DNA of 64,000 bases from Polynucleobacter sp. MG-5-Ahmo-C2 (GTDB lineage: Bacteria; Pseudomonadota; Gammaproteobacteria; Burkholderiales; Burkholderiaceae), in assembly GCF_018687735.1 (NCBI RefSeq), contig NZ_CP061304.1:1426001-1490000 (forward strand), read 5' to 3'. Numbering within the stretch: the stretch's first letter is position 1; every line of letters begins with the position of its first letter. Positions 55,963 through 64,000 of the stretch are shown here, piece after piece. Made by a program: the position numbers and the translations under genes. Under the pieces are notes generated by a model. It made no database searches. It saw nothing but the letters and a program-made list of their open reading frames with translations, and had not been told where the DNA came from.

Positions 55963-56910
55963 TTAGTCCAAACGGCCACAGAGTAAATACTCCATTAAAG
56001 CCTTTTGAACATGCAAACGATTTTCTGCCTCTTCCCACACGATGCTTTGAGGGCCATCAATCACCCCTGCAGAAACTTCTTCTCCGCGATGGGCTGGCAA
56101 GCAATGCATAAACAATGCGTCAGGCTTAGCGAGTGACATTAACTCTTCGTCAACCATCCAGTCTTGGAAAGCATTCATACGCGAAGTATTTTCAGCTTCA
56201 TAGCCCATGCTAGTCCAAACATCTGTCGTCACCAAATCGGCGCCTTTGCACGCATCTTTTGGATCAGTACAAATGGTTAAGTGCTTCGCGACCGCCTGGG
56301 TTAAACGAGAGGCGTCCAACTGATAACCCTCTGGTGCCGAAAAACGAATCTGAAAGTCTAAGCATTCTGCGGCTTGTATCCAGGTGTAGGCCATATTGTT
56401 GGCATCGCCAACCCATGCCACCGTTTTACCTTGAATCGGACCGCGAGCCTCTACGAATGTAAAGATATCGGCCAATACTTGGCAGGGGTGATATTCATTG
56501 GTAAGCCCATTAATGACTGGCACCCTAGAATTGGCGGCAAAACGCTCAATGATGTCTTGGCCAAAAGTGCGGATCATGATGATGTCAGTCATCCGAGAGA
56601 TCACCTGTGCAGCGTCCTCCACAGGCTCACCACGGCCTAACTGGGTATCACGGGTATTTAGGTATACAGCATGCCCACCAAGCTGATGGATGCCTGCCTC
56701 GAAAGAGAGGCGAGTACGTGTGGAATGCTTCTCAAAAATCATTGCCAAGGTGCGGTCGTGAAGTGGGTGCCAAGTCTCATAGCTCTTGAACTTAGACTTC
56801 AGCCATGCGGATCTTTTTAACAAATAGTCATATTCTTCACGGGTAAGGTCAGCAAACTGCAGGTAGTGCTTGACCTGACCAGGCACTTGAGGCTTCGCCA
56901 TAGATGTCAT
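55963..56910 (-). CDS. argF: ornithine carbamoyltransferase
   Basis: 315 residues from ATG 56910 (MTSMAKPQVPGQ...). Carbamoyl phosphate loop EKHSTRTRLSFE, DDxxxR-type middle, and ornithine loop HCLPAHRGEE are intact. An in-frame ATG at 56943 (MQAKTLVESS) lies downstream of the predicted promoter and is possible; 56988 is unlikely as it is upstream of the -10. First gene of argF-argG-ppnP, divergent from the DUF3579 gene. Confidence 0.95.
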   Translation of the reverse strand: MTSMAKPQVPGQVKHYLQFADLTREEYDYLLKRSAWLKSKFKSYETWHPLHDRTLAMIFEKHSTRTRLSFEAGIHQLGGHAVYLNTRDTQLGRGEPVEDAAQVISRMTDIIMIRTFGQDIIERFAANSRVPVINGLTNEYHPCQVLADIFTFVEARGPIQGKTVAWVGDANNMAYTWIQAAECLDFQIRFSAPEGYQLDASRLTQAVAKHLTICTDPKDACKGADLVTTDVWTSMGYEAENTSRMNAFQDWMVDEELMSLAKPDALFMHCLPAHRGEEVSAGVIDGPQSIVWEEAENRLHVQKALMEYLLCGRLD

Positions 56911-56970
56911 AGTTGAGCTTTCTACTAAAGTTTTGGCTTGCATTTTTCTTAAACCATTCGACTGCACGAA

Positions 56971-56999
56971 AATAGAACCTAAAGTCATCTTACGGCCAA
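56971..56999 (-). promoter_or_regulatory. predicted argF promoter
   Basis: On the minus strand TTGGCC (56994-56999), exactly 17 bp, then TCTATT (56971-56976); each box matches consensus at 4 of 6. The start would be near 56964. The left arm of a 9-bp inverted repeat lies inside the spacer. Confidence 0.45.
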
Positions 57000-57024
57000 C
57001 TCAGGCTGTTAAGCTAGATGACTT
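56982..57024. repeat. 9-bp inverted repeat in the argF/DUF3579 gap
   Basis: AAGTCATCT (56982-56990) and AGATGACTT (57016-57024) are perfect reverse complements with a 25-bp spacer. The arms start 34 bp apart, about three helical turns. Could be an operator with two half-sites or part of a leader hairpin. No match to a known arginine-repressor box was recognised. Confidence 0.55.
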
Positions 57025-57059
57025 ACCAATACTGATCCCACCACCCTCATTACGCGAAC

Positions 57060-57374
57060 TTGAACCACAAAAAGCTTTTCATTCAAGGCATTACCACTTC
57101 TGGCAAACCATTTCGACCCAGTGATTGGGCGGAGCGTCTGTGCGGGGTAATGGCTAGCTTTCGCCCTCCAGGAGATTCTGGAGACCCGCGCTTCACTTAT
57201 TCTCCCTATGTCATTCCGGTCGTGATTGCTGCAGTGAAATGCGTTGTTATTGATACCAGACTAGGCGATCTTGATCCAAGAGCGTTGGACTTTGTTACGA
57301 ACTTTGCCAAAGACAACGGTCTACCGATCGAAGAGGCATGCGAGTTCGAACCCAAACCCCAAACCCAGTCCTAA
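57060..57374 (+). CDS. DUF3579 domain protein
   Basis: 104 residues. Contains the DUF3579 core: GKPFRPSDWAERLCGVMASF, YSPYVIPVVIAAVKCVVID and LGDLDPRALDFVTNFAKDNGL. This betaproteobacterial family has no assigned function. The start appears to be TTG at 57060, because the reading frame is closed by TGA 24 nt upstream (57033-57035) and no ATG or GTG lies between; there is no clear Shine-Dalgarno. Commonly beside rpsT and argF in this group. Confidence 0.8.
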   Translation: MNHKKLFIQGITTSGKPFRPSDWAERLCGVMASFRPPGDSGDPRFTYSPYVIPVVIAAVKCVVIDTRLGDLDPRALDFVTNFAKDNGLPIEEACEFEPKPQTQS

Positions 57375-57383
57375 AAACAAAAA

Positions 57384-57427
57384 CCCGCTCTGATGAGGAG
57401 CGGGCTTAGGTCGAAATTACTTCGACC
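57384..57427 (-). terminator. tandem hairpin terminator after rpsT
   Basis: On the minus strand two hairpins follow rpsT: GGTCGAA-GTAAT-TTCGACC (57427-57409), then CCCGCTC-CTCATCA-GAGCGGG (57404-57384) with a TTTTTGTTTTT run. The second is a classic terminator; the first may stabilise the rpsT mRNA 3' end. Confidence 0.88.
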
Positions 57428-57447
57428 AGCCTAAAACAAATACTGTA

Positions 57448-57714
57448 TTACGCTGCCATCGCCTTGATAGCTGCAGACAAACGTGACTTCTGACGTGCTG
57501 CAGTATTTTTGTGAGCAATCTTTTTGTCAGCGATCTTGTCGATCGTTGCTTGAGTTGCTGCAAATACTTTCGCTGCAGATGCTTTGTCACCAGTTTCGAT
57601 CGCTTTACGAACTGCCTTGATGGAAGTGCGAAGCTTTGAACGCAAACTGGAGTTGTGTTCGTTCTGTTTTACTGCCTGGCGTGCGCGCTTACGCGCTTGT
57701 GCTGTATTGGCCAT
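57448..57714 (-). CDS. rpsT: 30S ribosomal protein S20
   Basis: 88 residues, Lys/Ala-rich helical primary rRNA binder. [20 protein letters not shown] and [19 protein letters not shown] are diagnostic. Ends with tandem hairpins. Divergent from murJ, the usual neighbour in betaproteobacteria. AAGG lies before the start. Confidence 0.97.
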   Translation of the reverse strand: MANTAQARKRARQAVKQNEHNSSLRSKLRTSIKAVRKAIETGDKASAAKVFAATQATIDKIADKKIAHKNTAARQKSRLSAAIKAMAA

Positions 57715-57865
57715 CTTTAAACCTTGCCTCTATAAATTGCAAAATGCGATTAGTTAAAAATCCTGCGGACTTGCCAGATTCATAAGCAAGCTCGCCAAAA
57801 CCCAAGATTTTACCTTAAAGGGGCAAAAAAGCCCAGTCAACCTATAAATAGGTGAAAATCGGCTC

Positions 57866-59419
57866 ATGAACCTGCTTTCTGCCGCCGCCAAGGTTAGCTC
57901 CCTCACTATGCTGTCCCGCATTACTGGACTGCTCCGGGAGACCTTAATCGCTCGAAGTTTCGGGGCTTCTGAGTGGACAGATGCCTTTAATGTGGCTTTT
58001 AGGATACCCAATTTACTGCGTCGATTATTCGCCGAAGGGGCCTTTTCGCAGGCTTTTGTCCCAATTTTGGGTGAAATCTCTAAGGATGGGGATCAAAAAC
58101 AGGCTCAAATCCTCGTTAATGCTGTCGCCACCCTCTTATTTTGGGCGCTGCTACTCACGGTATTCCTAGGTGTAATTGGCGCCCCCTTGCTGATCCTGGT
58201 GATTGCTACAGGGTTTAGCGGTGGCCCAGCATATGAAGCCAGCGTCGTCATGACCCGCATTATGTTTCCCTATATTGGCCTCATTTCCCTAGTTTCACTA
58301 TCAGCCGGAATTCTCAACACTTTTCAGCGCTTTGCCATTCCAGCTTTTACTCCCGTTTTATTAAACCTAGCTTTAATCGGAAGCGCGCTGTTTCTTGCGC
58401 CGCATTTAGAACAGCCAATCTATGCACTCAGTCTTGGAGTGCTCTTGGGCGGGGTCCTGCAATTAGTCATTCAAATTCCGGCGCTATCTCGCTTGGGTCT
58501 TTTGCCCCGCATTGGCTTGTTTCCAGGCGCCATTAAATCTGCCCTCACCAATCCCGAGGCAAGACGAGTTTTAAAACTCATGGGGCCAGCAGTCTTTGCA
58601 GTCTCAGTTGCCCAAATTTCCCTCATCATCAATACCAACATTGCTTCACGCTTACAAGCAGGTAGCGTGTCCTGGTTGTCCTACGCGGATCGCTTGATGG
58701 AGTTTCCGACAGCGTTGTTAGGCGTCGCCTTAGGGACCGTTCTTCTTCCAAGCCTAAGTAAAGCCAATGCTAAGAATGACCTAGTTCACGCCGGTGAACT
58801 ACTCATCTGGGGATTACAACTCACGTTCTTATTAGCCGCACCTTGCGCAATTGCACTCTTTATTTTTGGTGAGCCCTTAGCGGCAGTGCTTTACCACTAT
58901 GGAAAATTTAATGCGCTAGATGTCTTGATGACACAACGTGCATTAGCAGCCTATGGTGTCGGCCTCATTGGATTGATTTTGGTAAAAATTTTGGCGCCTG
59001 GTTTTTATTCACGCCAAGATATTCGCACTCCCGTAAAAATTGGTTTGCTGGTGCTGGTTGCAACTCAGCTAGCCAACTTTGTTTTTGTACCCTGGCTAGG
59101 GCATGCAGGTCTCGCCCTTTCTGTTGGCGCTGGCGCCTGCCTCAATGCCGCCCTCCTTTGGATAGGTCTGCATCAGCGTGGTGCCCTACCAAGCTCAGCG
59201 TGGGCGAAATACCTTGGGCAGCTATTTTTTGCCTTAATCCCCTTTTCTGCGGTACTTTTTTATGCCGCGGGAGCCCATAACTGGATCGCGCTGCAAGCAG
59301 AACCCTGGACGCGCATTAGTCTGCTGGCAGCATGGTTAGCACTTGCTGCCCTTGTTTACTTTGGAACCCTAGGTCTAGTTGGAATTCGCTGGCAAAAATT
59401 CTTACGTCATGCAAAATAG
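57866..59419 (+). CDS. murJ: lipid II flippase MurJ
   Basis: 517 residues, about 14 membrane segments of the MOP fold. Moves lipid II across the inner membrane for peptidoglycan assembly. Start MNLLSAAAKVSSLTMLSRITGLLRETLIARSFG-like N-terminus, followed by DAFNVAFRIPNLLRRLFAEGAFSQAFVP, is diagnostic. TATAAA lies about 18 nt upstream, with AGGTG as possible ribosome site. The next gene starts 5 bp after its stop. Confidence 0.95.
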   Translation: MNLLSAAAKVSSLTMLSRITGLLRETLIARSFGASEWTDAFNVAFRIPNLLRRLFAEGAFSQAFVPILGEISKDGDQKQAQILVNAVATLLFWALLLTVFLGVIGAPLLILVIATGFSGGPAYEASVVMTRIMFPYIGLISLVSLSAGILNTFQRFAIPAFTPVLLNLALIGSALFLAPHLEQPIYALSLGVLLGGVLQLVIQIPALSRLGLLPRIGLFPGAIKSALTNPEARRVLKLMGPAVFAVSVAQISLIINTNIASRLQAGSVSWLSYADRLMEFPTALLGVALGTVLLPSLSKANAKNDLVHAGELLIWGLQLTFLLAAPCAIALFIFGEPLAAVLYHYGKFNALDVLMTQRALAAYGVGLIGLILVKILAPGFYSRQDIRTPVKIGLLVLVATQLANFVFVPWLGHAGLALSVGAGACLNAALLWIGLHQRGALPSSAWAKYLGQLFFALIPFSAVLFYAAGAHNWIALQAEPWTRISLLAAWLALAALVYFGTLGLVGIRWQKFLRHAK

Positions 59420-59424
59420 GACTT

Positions 59425-60267
59425 ATGCCAACACAACAACTCGACTATTTCACCTCCTTAGTTGCTGAGGACGAACATCTTCCATTAACGGAGGCAGCAA
59501 TCGCCGTAGCGCAACATGCATATCCAGATTTAGATGTTCAAGGCGTGCTCGATCAACTCGATCAACTGGGTAATAAGTTGAAGTCACGAATTACTCCTGA
59601 CACATCACCAATTCAGCGCTTACAAATTCTGAAGCACTTCTTTTATACCGAGTTAGGATTTGGCCCTAACCCAAATGATTTCTACGCACCCGAAAATTCG
59701 TATTTGCACTATGTGCTTGAGAATCGCCGGGGCATTCCGATTTCATTGGCCATTCTCATGATGGAATTGGGAAATCAAATTGGCTTAAAAATTCGTGGCG
59801 TTTCATTTCCCAACCACTTCATGATGCGCATCTCCTTGGCGCAAGGTGAAGTGATCATGGATCCACTCACTGGAGAATCACTCTCTAAAAATCAATTACA
59901 AGAGATGCTAGATCCCTATTTAGATGCCAAGGGCTATCGTGGTGAATTGAGTTTGCCACTCAACGTCTTCTTGCGAGCCTCCAACCCACGTGAAATCTTG
60001 TCTCGCTTTCTGAGAAACCTCAAAATGATTTACTCGGAGCACGAACGCTGGGAGCGCTTACTGGGAATTCAGGAGCGCTTAGTCATTTTGTTGCCAGACT
60101 CCATTGAAGAGATTCGTGACCGCGGGCTAATCTTTGCCCAACTAGAATATTTGCGTCCTGCATTAGAGGATATGCATCACTACCTTAGTGAATCGCCAGA
60201 GGCGGAAGATGCCAGCGATATTCGTGAACATATCGCCACACTGGAGAGTCAAGCGAAGTTTCATTAA
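59425..60267 (+). CDS. SirB1 family transglutaminase-like protein
   Basis: 280 residues from ATG 59425 (MPTQQLDYFTSLV). A longer open frame overlapping murJ has no support. The core FFYTELGFGPNPNDFYAPENS followed by RRGIPISLAILMMELG and FPNHFMMRI is the SirB1 signature (a transglutaminase-like fold with possible papain-like active site); the C-terminus has tetratricopeptide-like helices (ERLLGIQERLVILLPDSIEE). Function unknown. Co-transcribed with murJ (5-bp gap). Confidence 0.87.
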   Translation: MPTQQLDYFTSLVAEDEHLPLTEAAIAVAQHAYPDLDVQGVLDQLDQLGNKLKSRITPDTSPIQRLQILKHFFYTELGFGPNPNDFYAPENSYLHYVLENRRGIPISLAILMMELGNQIGLKIRGVSFPNHFMMRISLAQGEVIMDPLTGESLSKNQLQEMLDPYLDAKGYRGELSLPLNVFLRASNPREILSRFLRNLKMIYSEHERWERLLGIQERLVILLPDSIEEIRDRGLIFAQLEYLRPALEDMHHYLSESPEAEDASDIREHIATLESQAKFH

Positions 60268-60300
60268 AGCCCAGCTTAAATCCAGGGATGATGTTTAACC

Positions 60301-60945
60301 CTACTTTTCTTTGCCCTGAAATATTTTGTAAAGGGCAGCCAAGACAACTGGAATAGCTGCAGCACCAACGCCTATCAAAACAATCACATTGAGGTTTTGG
60401 CGAATGATCGGAATATTGCCAAAGAAGTATCCGGCAATGACTAAACCAAATACCCATAATGCCGCGCCAGTAATATTAAAAAACTGAAAGCGTGAAAAGT
60501 TCATTTCTGATACCCCTGCAATAAAGGGTGCAAAGGTGCGAATGATAGGCAGGAAGCGCGCTAAGATGATGGTCTTGCCGCCATGCTTTTCATAAAACGC
60601 ATGTGTCTTTAACAGGGCTCGCTGATCAATCCAGCGCGACTGGCTGCTAAAAACCCGTTTGCCGATCCAGCGTCCAATAAAGTAATTCACGGTGTTGCCC
60701 GCTACTGCAGCAGCCAATAAACCCAAACATAAGGTCCAGATATTGAAATGCTCAGTAGCGCAATAAGCTCCTGCTATAAATAAGAGGGAATCGCCCGGTA
60801 GGAATGGAGCAACCACTAAGCCGGTTTCAGCAAATACGATTGCAAATAGCAGCCCATAAGCCCAGGGGCCATATTGCGCGATCACTACATCTAAGTGGCG
60901 ATCGATATGCAGAAATAAATCACTGAGTTGTAAAAGGGCATCCAT
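60301..60945 (-). CDS. DedA family membrane protein
   Basis: 214 residues, about five membrane segments. FAETGLVVAPFLPGDSLLFIAGA and the amphipathic loop FLPIIRTFAPFIAGVSEMNFSRF are DedA signatures. The family includes UptA, which recycles undecaprenyl phosphate; here that would fit the murJ neighbour, but this is inference. GGAGTG precedes the ATG. Divergent from miaA. Confidence 0.92.
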   Translation of the reverse strand: MDALLQLSDLFLHIDRHLDVVIAQYGPWAYGLLFAIVFAETGLVVAPFLPGDSLLFIAGAYCATEHFNIWTLCLGLLAAAVAGNTVNYFIGRWIGKRVFSSQSRWIDQRALLKTHAFYEKHGGKTIILARFLPIIRTFAPFIAGVSEMNFSRFQFFNITGAALWVFGLVIAGYFFGNIPIIRQNLNVIVLIGVGAAAIPVVLAALYKIFQGKEK

Positions 60946-60968
60946 TCACTTGCACTCCAAATATTGGC

Positions 60969-60998
60969 TTGATGCGGATATTAACAGGCTCCTATAAT
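60969..60998 (+). promoter_or_regulatory. predicted miaA promoter
   Basis: TTGATG (60969-60974), 18-bp spacer, perfect TATAAT (60993-60998). The -10 ends only 5 nt before the miaA ATG at 61004, so the start of transcription would lie at or just beyond that codon. Confidence 0.55.
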
Positions 60999-61003
60999 CA
61001 GGC

Positions 61004-62008
61004 ATGCAATCTGAACCCTACATTCAGCCTATGCATGCTCCAGAGGCTGTGCCCGTTCTTTGTATCGTTGGCCCAACTGGTGCAGGCAAAACTCATCTCG
61101 CCATGCAACTTGCCGAGCATGCCAAATCCAGCGGCTTAACCATCGAACTCATCAGCATGGATTCAGCATTGGTCTATCGTGGTTTAGATATTGGTAGCGC
61201 GAAACCTACGAAAGCAGAACAAGCTGCGGTCGTTCATCATCTAATCGATATTCTTGAGCCCACAGAAGTCTATTCCGCCGCACGCTTTGCGCAAGATGCA
61301 AAACGTCTCTGCGAAGAAATCCGTTGCAGAGGAAATATTCCAGTCATTGTTGGTGGGACGATGTTGTATTGGCGGGCATGGGCATACGGACTCTCTTCGC
61401 TACCGCCAGCTAACCCAGAGATTCGTGCACGACTTGATGAAGCAGGTAAAGTACTTGGCTGGCCCGCGATGCATACAAAGCTTGCCAGGCTGGATCCAGA
61501 AACTGCAGCGCGCTTAAAGCCCAATGATTCACAACGCGTGCAGCGTGCACTTGAGGTATTTGAAATTACTGGCAAGCCAATGTCTGTATTGCTTGCCGAT
61601 GCTCCTAGCGAGGATGGCAGGGAAGGATCAAGTATCCCAGAGTGGATTCGGTTGGTTTCACTTGAACCCAGTGACCGTAAACGACTCCATCAGAATTTAG
61701 AAAAACGTTTTGATGAAATGCTGCTTGCTGGGTTTTTAGATGAAGTCAGGGCTTTGCGAAAAAATCCAGATTTACACGCTGATCTACCAGCTATTCGCTC
61801 CGTAGGTTATCGCCAAGCTTGGGAATTTTTGAATGGCGAAATTGACGCTGAACAAATGCGCTATAAAGCATTAGCAGCTACGAGACAGCTTGGGAAACGC
61901 CAACTTACTTGGCTCAGAGCAATCGCAGGCAGAAATACTTTTGACCCCTTCAACCCAGGAGATCTGAAGGCTGCTCTAGATTACTGCAAAAGTAACTTAA
62001 AGAAATAA
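61004..62008 (+). CDS. miaA: tRNA dimethylallyltransferase MiaA
   Basis: 334 residues. Adds the dimethylallyl group (from DMAPP) to A37 of UNN-decoding tRNAs. P-loop GPTGAGKTHLAMQLA, DSALVYRGLDIGSAKPT, VGGTMLYWRAW and the C-terminal TRQLGKRQLTWLR are typical. Codon 10 (ATG 61031) is an alternative start, of interest because the promoter lies so near the first ATG. No Shine-Dalgarno before either. Converges on purM. Confidence 0.95.
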   Translation: MQSEPYIQPMHAPEAVPVLCIVGPTGAGKTHLAMQLAEHAKSSGLTIELISMDSALVYRGLDIGSAKPTKAEQAAVVHHLIDILEPTEVYSAARFAQDAKRLCEEIRCRGNIPVIVGGTMLYWRAWAYGLSSLPPANPEIRARLDEAGKVLGWPAMHTKLARLDPETAARLKPNDSQRVQRALEVFEITGKPMSVLLADAPSEDGREGSSIPEWIRLVSLEPSDRKRLHQNLEKRFDEMLLAGFLDEVRALRKNPDLHADLPAIRSVGYRQAWEFLNGEIDAEQMRYKALAATRQLGKRQLTWLRAIAGRNTFDPFNPGDLKAALDYCKSNLKK

Positions 62009-62031
62009 AAAGCGATTGTAGTAAGCGCTGT

Positions 62032-63084
62032 CTAGACAACAATAGTTTGTGGCGCGCCCTTTGGACGCTCAAGCACCTCGCCAACGGCCCAAGCCTTTAA
62101 GCCTTGAGCAGTTAATGACTTGATCGCAGCATCTGCTTGGTTAGAAGAAACAATGACCACCATGCCAATGCCGCAATTGAATACGCGAACCATCTCTGCA
62201 TCTGCAACGCCACCCTTCATCTGCAACCAACGGAAGAGCTCAGGCATCTGCCAGCTATCACGATGCAAGACTGCTTGAGTATTCTCTGGAAGAACGCGTG
62301 GTACGTTATCTACTAAACCGCCACCGGTAATGTGCGCCATACCCTTCACATCAATTTCAGAAATGAGCTTCAGGAGAGGCTTCACATATATTTCGGTTGG
62401 CGCCATCACCACATCGCCGAGTAATTGACCGCCTAAATCGTCAGTAGGTTTTGCGCCTGCGCGTTCGATAATTTTGCGTACCAAAGAATATCCATTGGAA
62501 TGCGCACCACTTGAACCAATTGCTAGCACAACATCGCCAGGAACAATAGTATTACCAGTAATAATTTTGGATTTTTCAACCGCGCCAACTGCAAATCCAG
62601 CTAGGTCATATTCACCCGGCGGATACATGCCCGGCATCTCGGCAGTTTCACCACCAATTAAGGCGCAGCCAGCGAGTTCGCATCCTTCAGCAATACCGCC
62701 AACAACAGTTGCTGCAGTATCCACACTAAGTTTGCCGCAAGCAAAGTAGTCTAAAAAGAAAAGAGGTTCTGCACCTTGGACCAAAATATCGTTGACACTC
62801 ATTGCCACCAAATCCTGACCAATGGTGTCGTGGCGATTCCATTCAAATGCTAGGCGAAGCTTTGTGCCCACACCATCAGTACCCGAAACTAAAACAGGCT
62901 CCTTGTAACGCTTGGGCACCTCAAAAAGGGCTCCAAAGCCACCAATTCCAGCCAAAACGCCTTCCCGCATGGTTTTCTTGGCTAAAGGTTTGATGCGATC
63001 AACCAAATCATCCCCAGCGTCAATATCGACGCCAGCATCACGGTAGGAAAGGCCTTTTGATGGGGAATTAGTAGATGAAGTCAT
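62032..63084 (-). CDS. purM: phosphoribosylformylglycinamidine cyclo-ligase
   Basis: 350 residues. Forms AIR in purine synthesis. Conserved [52 protein letters not shown] and [13 protein letters not shown]. Divergent from the AI-2E-type permease, the usual order in Burkholderiales. No clear Shine-Dalgarno. Its pathway partner purN is 18 kb away. Confidence 0.97.
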   Translation of the reverse strand: MTSSTNSPSKGLSYRDAGVDIDAGDDLVDRIKPLAKKTMREGVLAGIGGFGALFEVPKRYKEPVLVSGTDGVGTKLRLAFEWNRHDTIGQDLVAMSVNDILVQGAEPLFFLDYFACGKLSVDTAATVVGGIAEGCELAGCALIGGETAEMPGMYPPGEYDLAGFAVGAVEKSKIITGNTIVPGDVVLAIGSSGAHSNGYSLVRKIIERAGAKPTDDLGGQLLGDVVMAPTEIYVKPLLKLISEIDVKGMAHITGGGLVDNVPRVLPENTQAVLHRDSWQMPELFRWLQMKGGVADAEMVRVFNCGIGMVVIVSSNQADAAIKSLTAQGLKAWAVGEVLERPKGAPQTIVV

Positions 63085-63156
63085 ATTAGAGTCGGAATAT
63101 TGGTGAAAAATGTCACTTGGTCAGTAGAATCATTGAATTCTAGAGGATTACTTGTA

Positions 63157-64000
63157 ATGGCTGAAATTTTTACCCCTTTTCTGGCTGCTTTCATTCTGGC
63201 TTACATCCTTAGGCCTGCCTTTCTATGGCTGGAGAGACGACGAGTGCCAACTTCTTTGGGGGCTCTACTGACTGTAGTCCTTGGCTTAGGAGTCTTGATT
63301 GCAATTTTGAGTCTATTTATTAGCCTTCTTAGAACTGAGTTGCCTTTGATTAAGACCCAATTGCCCGGCTGGATTCAAAATACTCAAGCATGGTTAGGTC
63401 CAAAGCTATCTGAATTCCATATTGATGTCGATTGGGGTACCTTAAAAACTACCGCATCTCAAAAAATCTCAGATCATATTAGCGACAATGCTGATGCTCT
63501 CATGACCACTACTTTTGAAACTGTGCTCATGTCTGGCAGCTCTGTAATCGCTGGGTTTGTAAATTCTGTTTTGATTATCTTTGTCATGTTCTATTTACTC
63601 ATCGACTGGGATCACTTCTTTGGACTTGTCAAAAAAATGGTACCGCTGCGCGCTCAAGAAACCGTTCATCACTTAGCAATGCACACGGATGGTTTGCTCT
63701 CACAATATTTACGCGGGATGGTCATCGTCATTTCCATCATGTCTGTTTTTTATAGCATTGGTCTAAGCTTGATTGGCATCAAAGGTTCTGTGGCCTTAGG
63801 TGTATTCACGGCCCTGATGATTGTGATTCCCTATATTGGTATTGCCCTCGGCTTAAGTCTTGCAGTCCTCTCCGCAATTCTACAATTCGGCATTGGCACT
63901 GAGTTGCTTGGGGTTTTAGTGATATTTGGCATCGGTCAACTCCTTGAAGGCTTTTTCTTAACACCCCGACTCATCGGTGAACGAATCGGCTTACACCCCG
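63157..64000 (+). CDS. AI-2E/PerM family permease, cut by the right edge
   Basis: At least 281 residues are visible, running off the window without a stop. Several membrane segments; the conserved SFYSIGLSLIGIKGS-type region and FGIGQLLEGFFLTPRLIGERIG match the AI-2E transporter family (formerly DUF20, PerM). The start is uncertain: ATG 63157 has AGAGGA 9 nt upstream; GTG 63103 would add 18 residues. With either, the first hydrophobic helix is shorter than usual. Substrate unknown; despite the name few members move autoinducer-2. Next to purM, where hda often follows. Confidence 0.88.
   Translation, partial: MAEIFTPFLAAFILAYILRPAFLWLERRRVPTSLGALLTVVLGLGVLIAILSLFISLLRTELPLIKTQLPGWIQNTQAWLGPKLSEFHIDVDWGTLKTTASQKISDHISDNADALMTTTFETVLMSGSSVIAGFVNSVLIIFVMFYLLIDWDHFFGLVKKMVPLRAQETVHHLAMHTDGLLSQYLRGMVIVISIMSVFYSIGLSLIGIKGSVALGVFTALMIVIPYIGIALGLSLAVLSAILQFGIGTELLGVLVIFGIGQLLEGFFLTPRLIGERIGLHP

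Noticed and set aside
1..64000. CRISPR arrays, insertion sequences, prophage, tRNA or rRNA genes, toxin-antitoxin or defence islands
   Set aside because: Looked for by eye; no spaced direct repeats, transposase, integrase or tRNA-like clover-leaf end was recognised. A short RNA gene could still be missed without tRNAscan or Rfam.

Overview
The window reads as one continuous stretch of bacterial chromosome from a betaproteobacterium of the order Burkholderiales, most probably Polynucleobacter or a close freshwater relative in Burkholderiaceae. This rests on gene content and order: rpsU-yqeY-dnaG, xseB-ispA-dxs-folE2, a polA/thrB neighbourhood with DUF2782 and BPSS1780-type proteins, argF-argG-ppnP, a DUF3579 gene, a tricarboxylate-type tctBA pair, a complete livKHMGF set, and purM next to an AI-2E-type permease. 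Coding density is very high: short 3' overlaps (ATGA, TAATG), small gaps, moderate GC. Species was not tested by any search.

Layout. 1-4 kb: the macromolecular-synthesis cluster rpsU, yqeY, dnaG (minus; rpoD is expected off the left edge), divergent from tsaD. 4-8 kb: xseB-ispA-dxs-folE2 (isoprenoid precursors and the first step of folate synthesis). 8-10 kb: a Rieske oxygenase and a mercaptopyruvate sulfurtransferase. 10-14.6 kb: polA followed by a Tat-exported dienelactone-hydrolase-like protein and a ZIP metal transporter. 14.6-16.9 kb: DUF2782, thrB, BPSS1780-type membrane protein. 16.9-30 kb: uvrD/valS, galU, alaS-tusA, tctBA, glnS. 30-33 kb: a YeeZ-like epimerase, a ferredoxin-reductase, argD. 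33-39 kb: fkpB-ispH-livKHMGF. 39-44 kb: radC, rpmB-rpmG, a fatty acid desaturase, an RsmB/NOP methyltransferase, purN. 44-50 kb: ribF-ileS-lspA-coaBC-dut. 50-54 kb: clpS-clpA, a cold-shock protein, DUF192. 54-57 kb: argF-argG-ppnP. 57-64 kb: DUF3579, rpsT, murJ, a SirB1-type protein, dedA, miaA, purM, and the start of an AI-2E-type permease cut by the right edge.

The genes are almost all housekeeping: translation (four aminoacyl-tRNA synthetases, four ribosomal proteins, tRNA modification by TsaD, TusA and MiaA), replication and repair, arginine, branched-chain amino acid, isoprenoid, purine, CoA, flavin and cell-wall functions. I saw no insertion sequence, prophage, CRISPR array, integrase, tRNA or rRNA gene, restriction or defence island, and no gene-free stretch above 300 bases. 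I did not find a new multi-gene system.

The less ordinary signals are in the compact divergent promoters. uvrD, valS, alaS, glnS and purN each have a TATAAT-like box 6-9 nt before the start codon, and miaA has one 5 nt before it, none with a well-placed Shine-Dalgarno site, suggesting leaderless or near-leaderless mRNAs. In two cases (uvrD/valS, purN/ribF) the -10 boxes of opposite strands overlap. CTAG-containing palindromes sit over the -35 regions of alaS and rpmBG, and a 9-bp inverted repeat lies in the argF/DUF3579 gap. These are readings of sequence only, with no experimental support.
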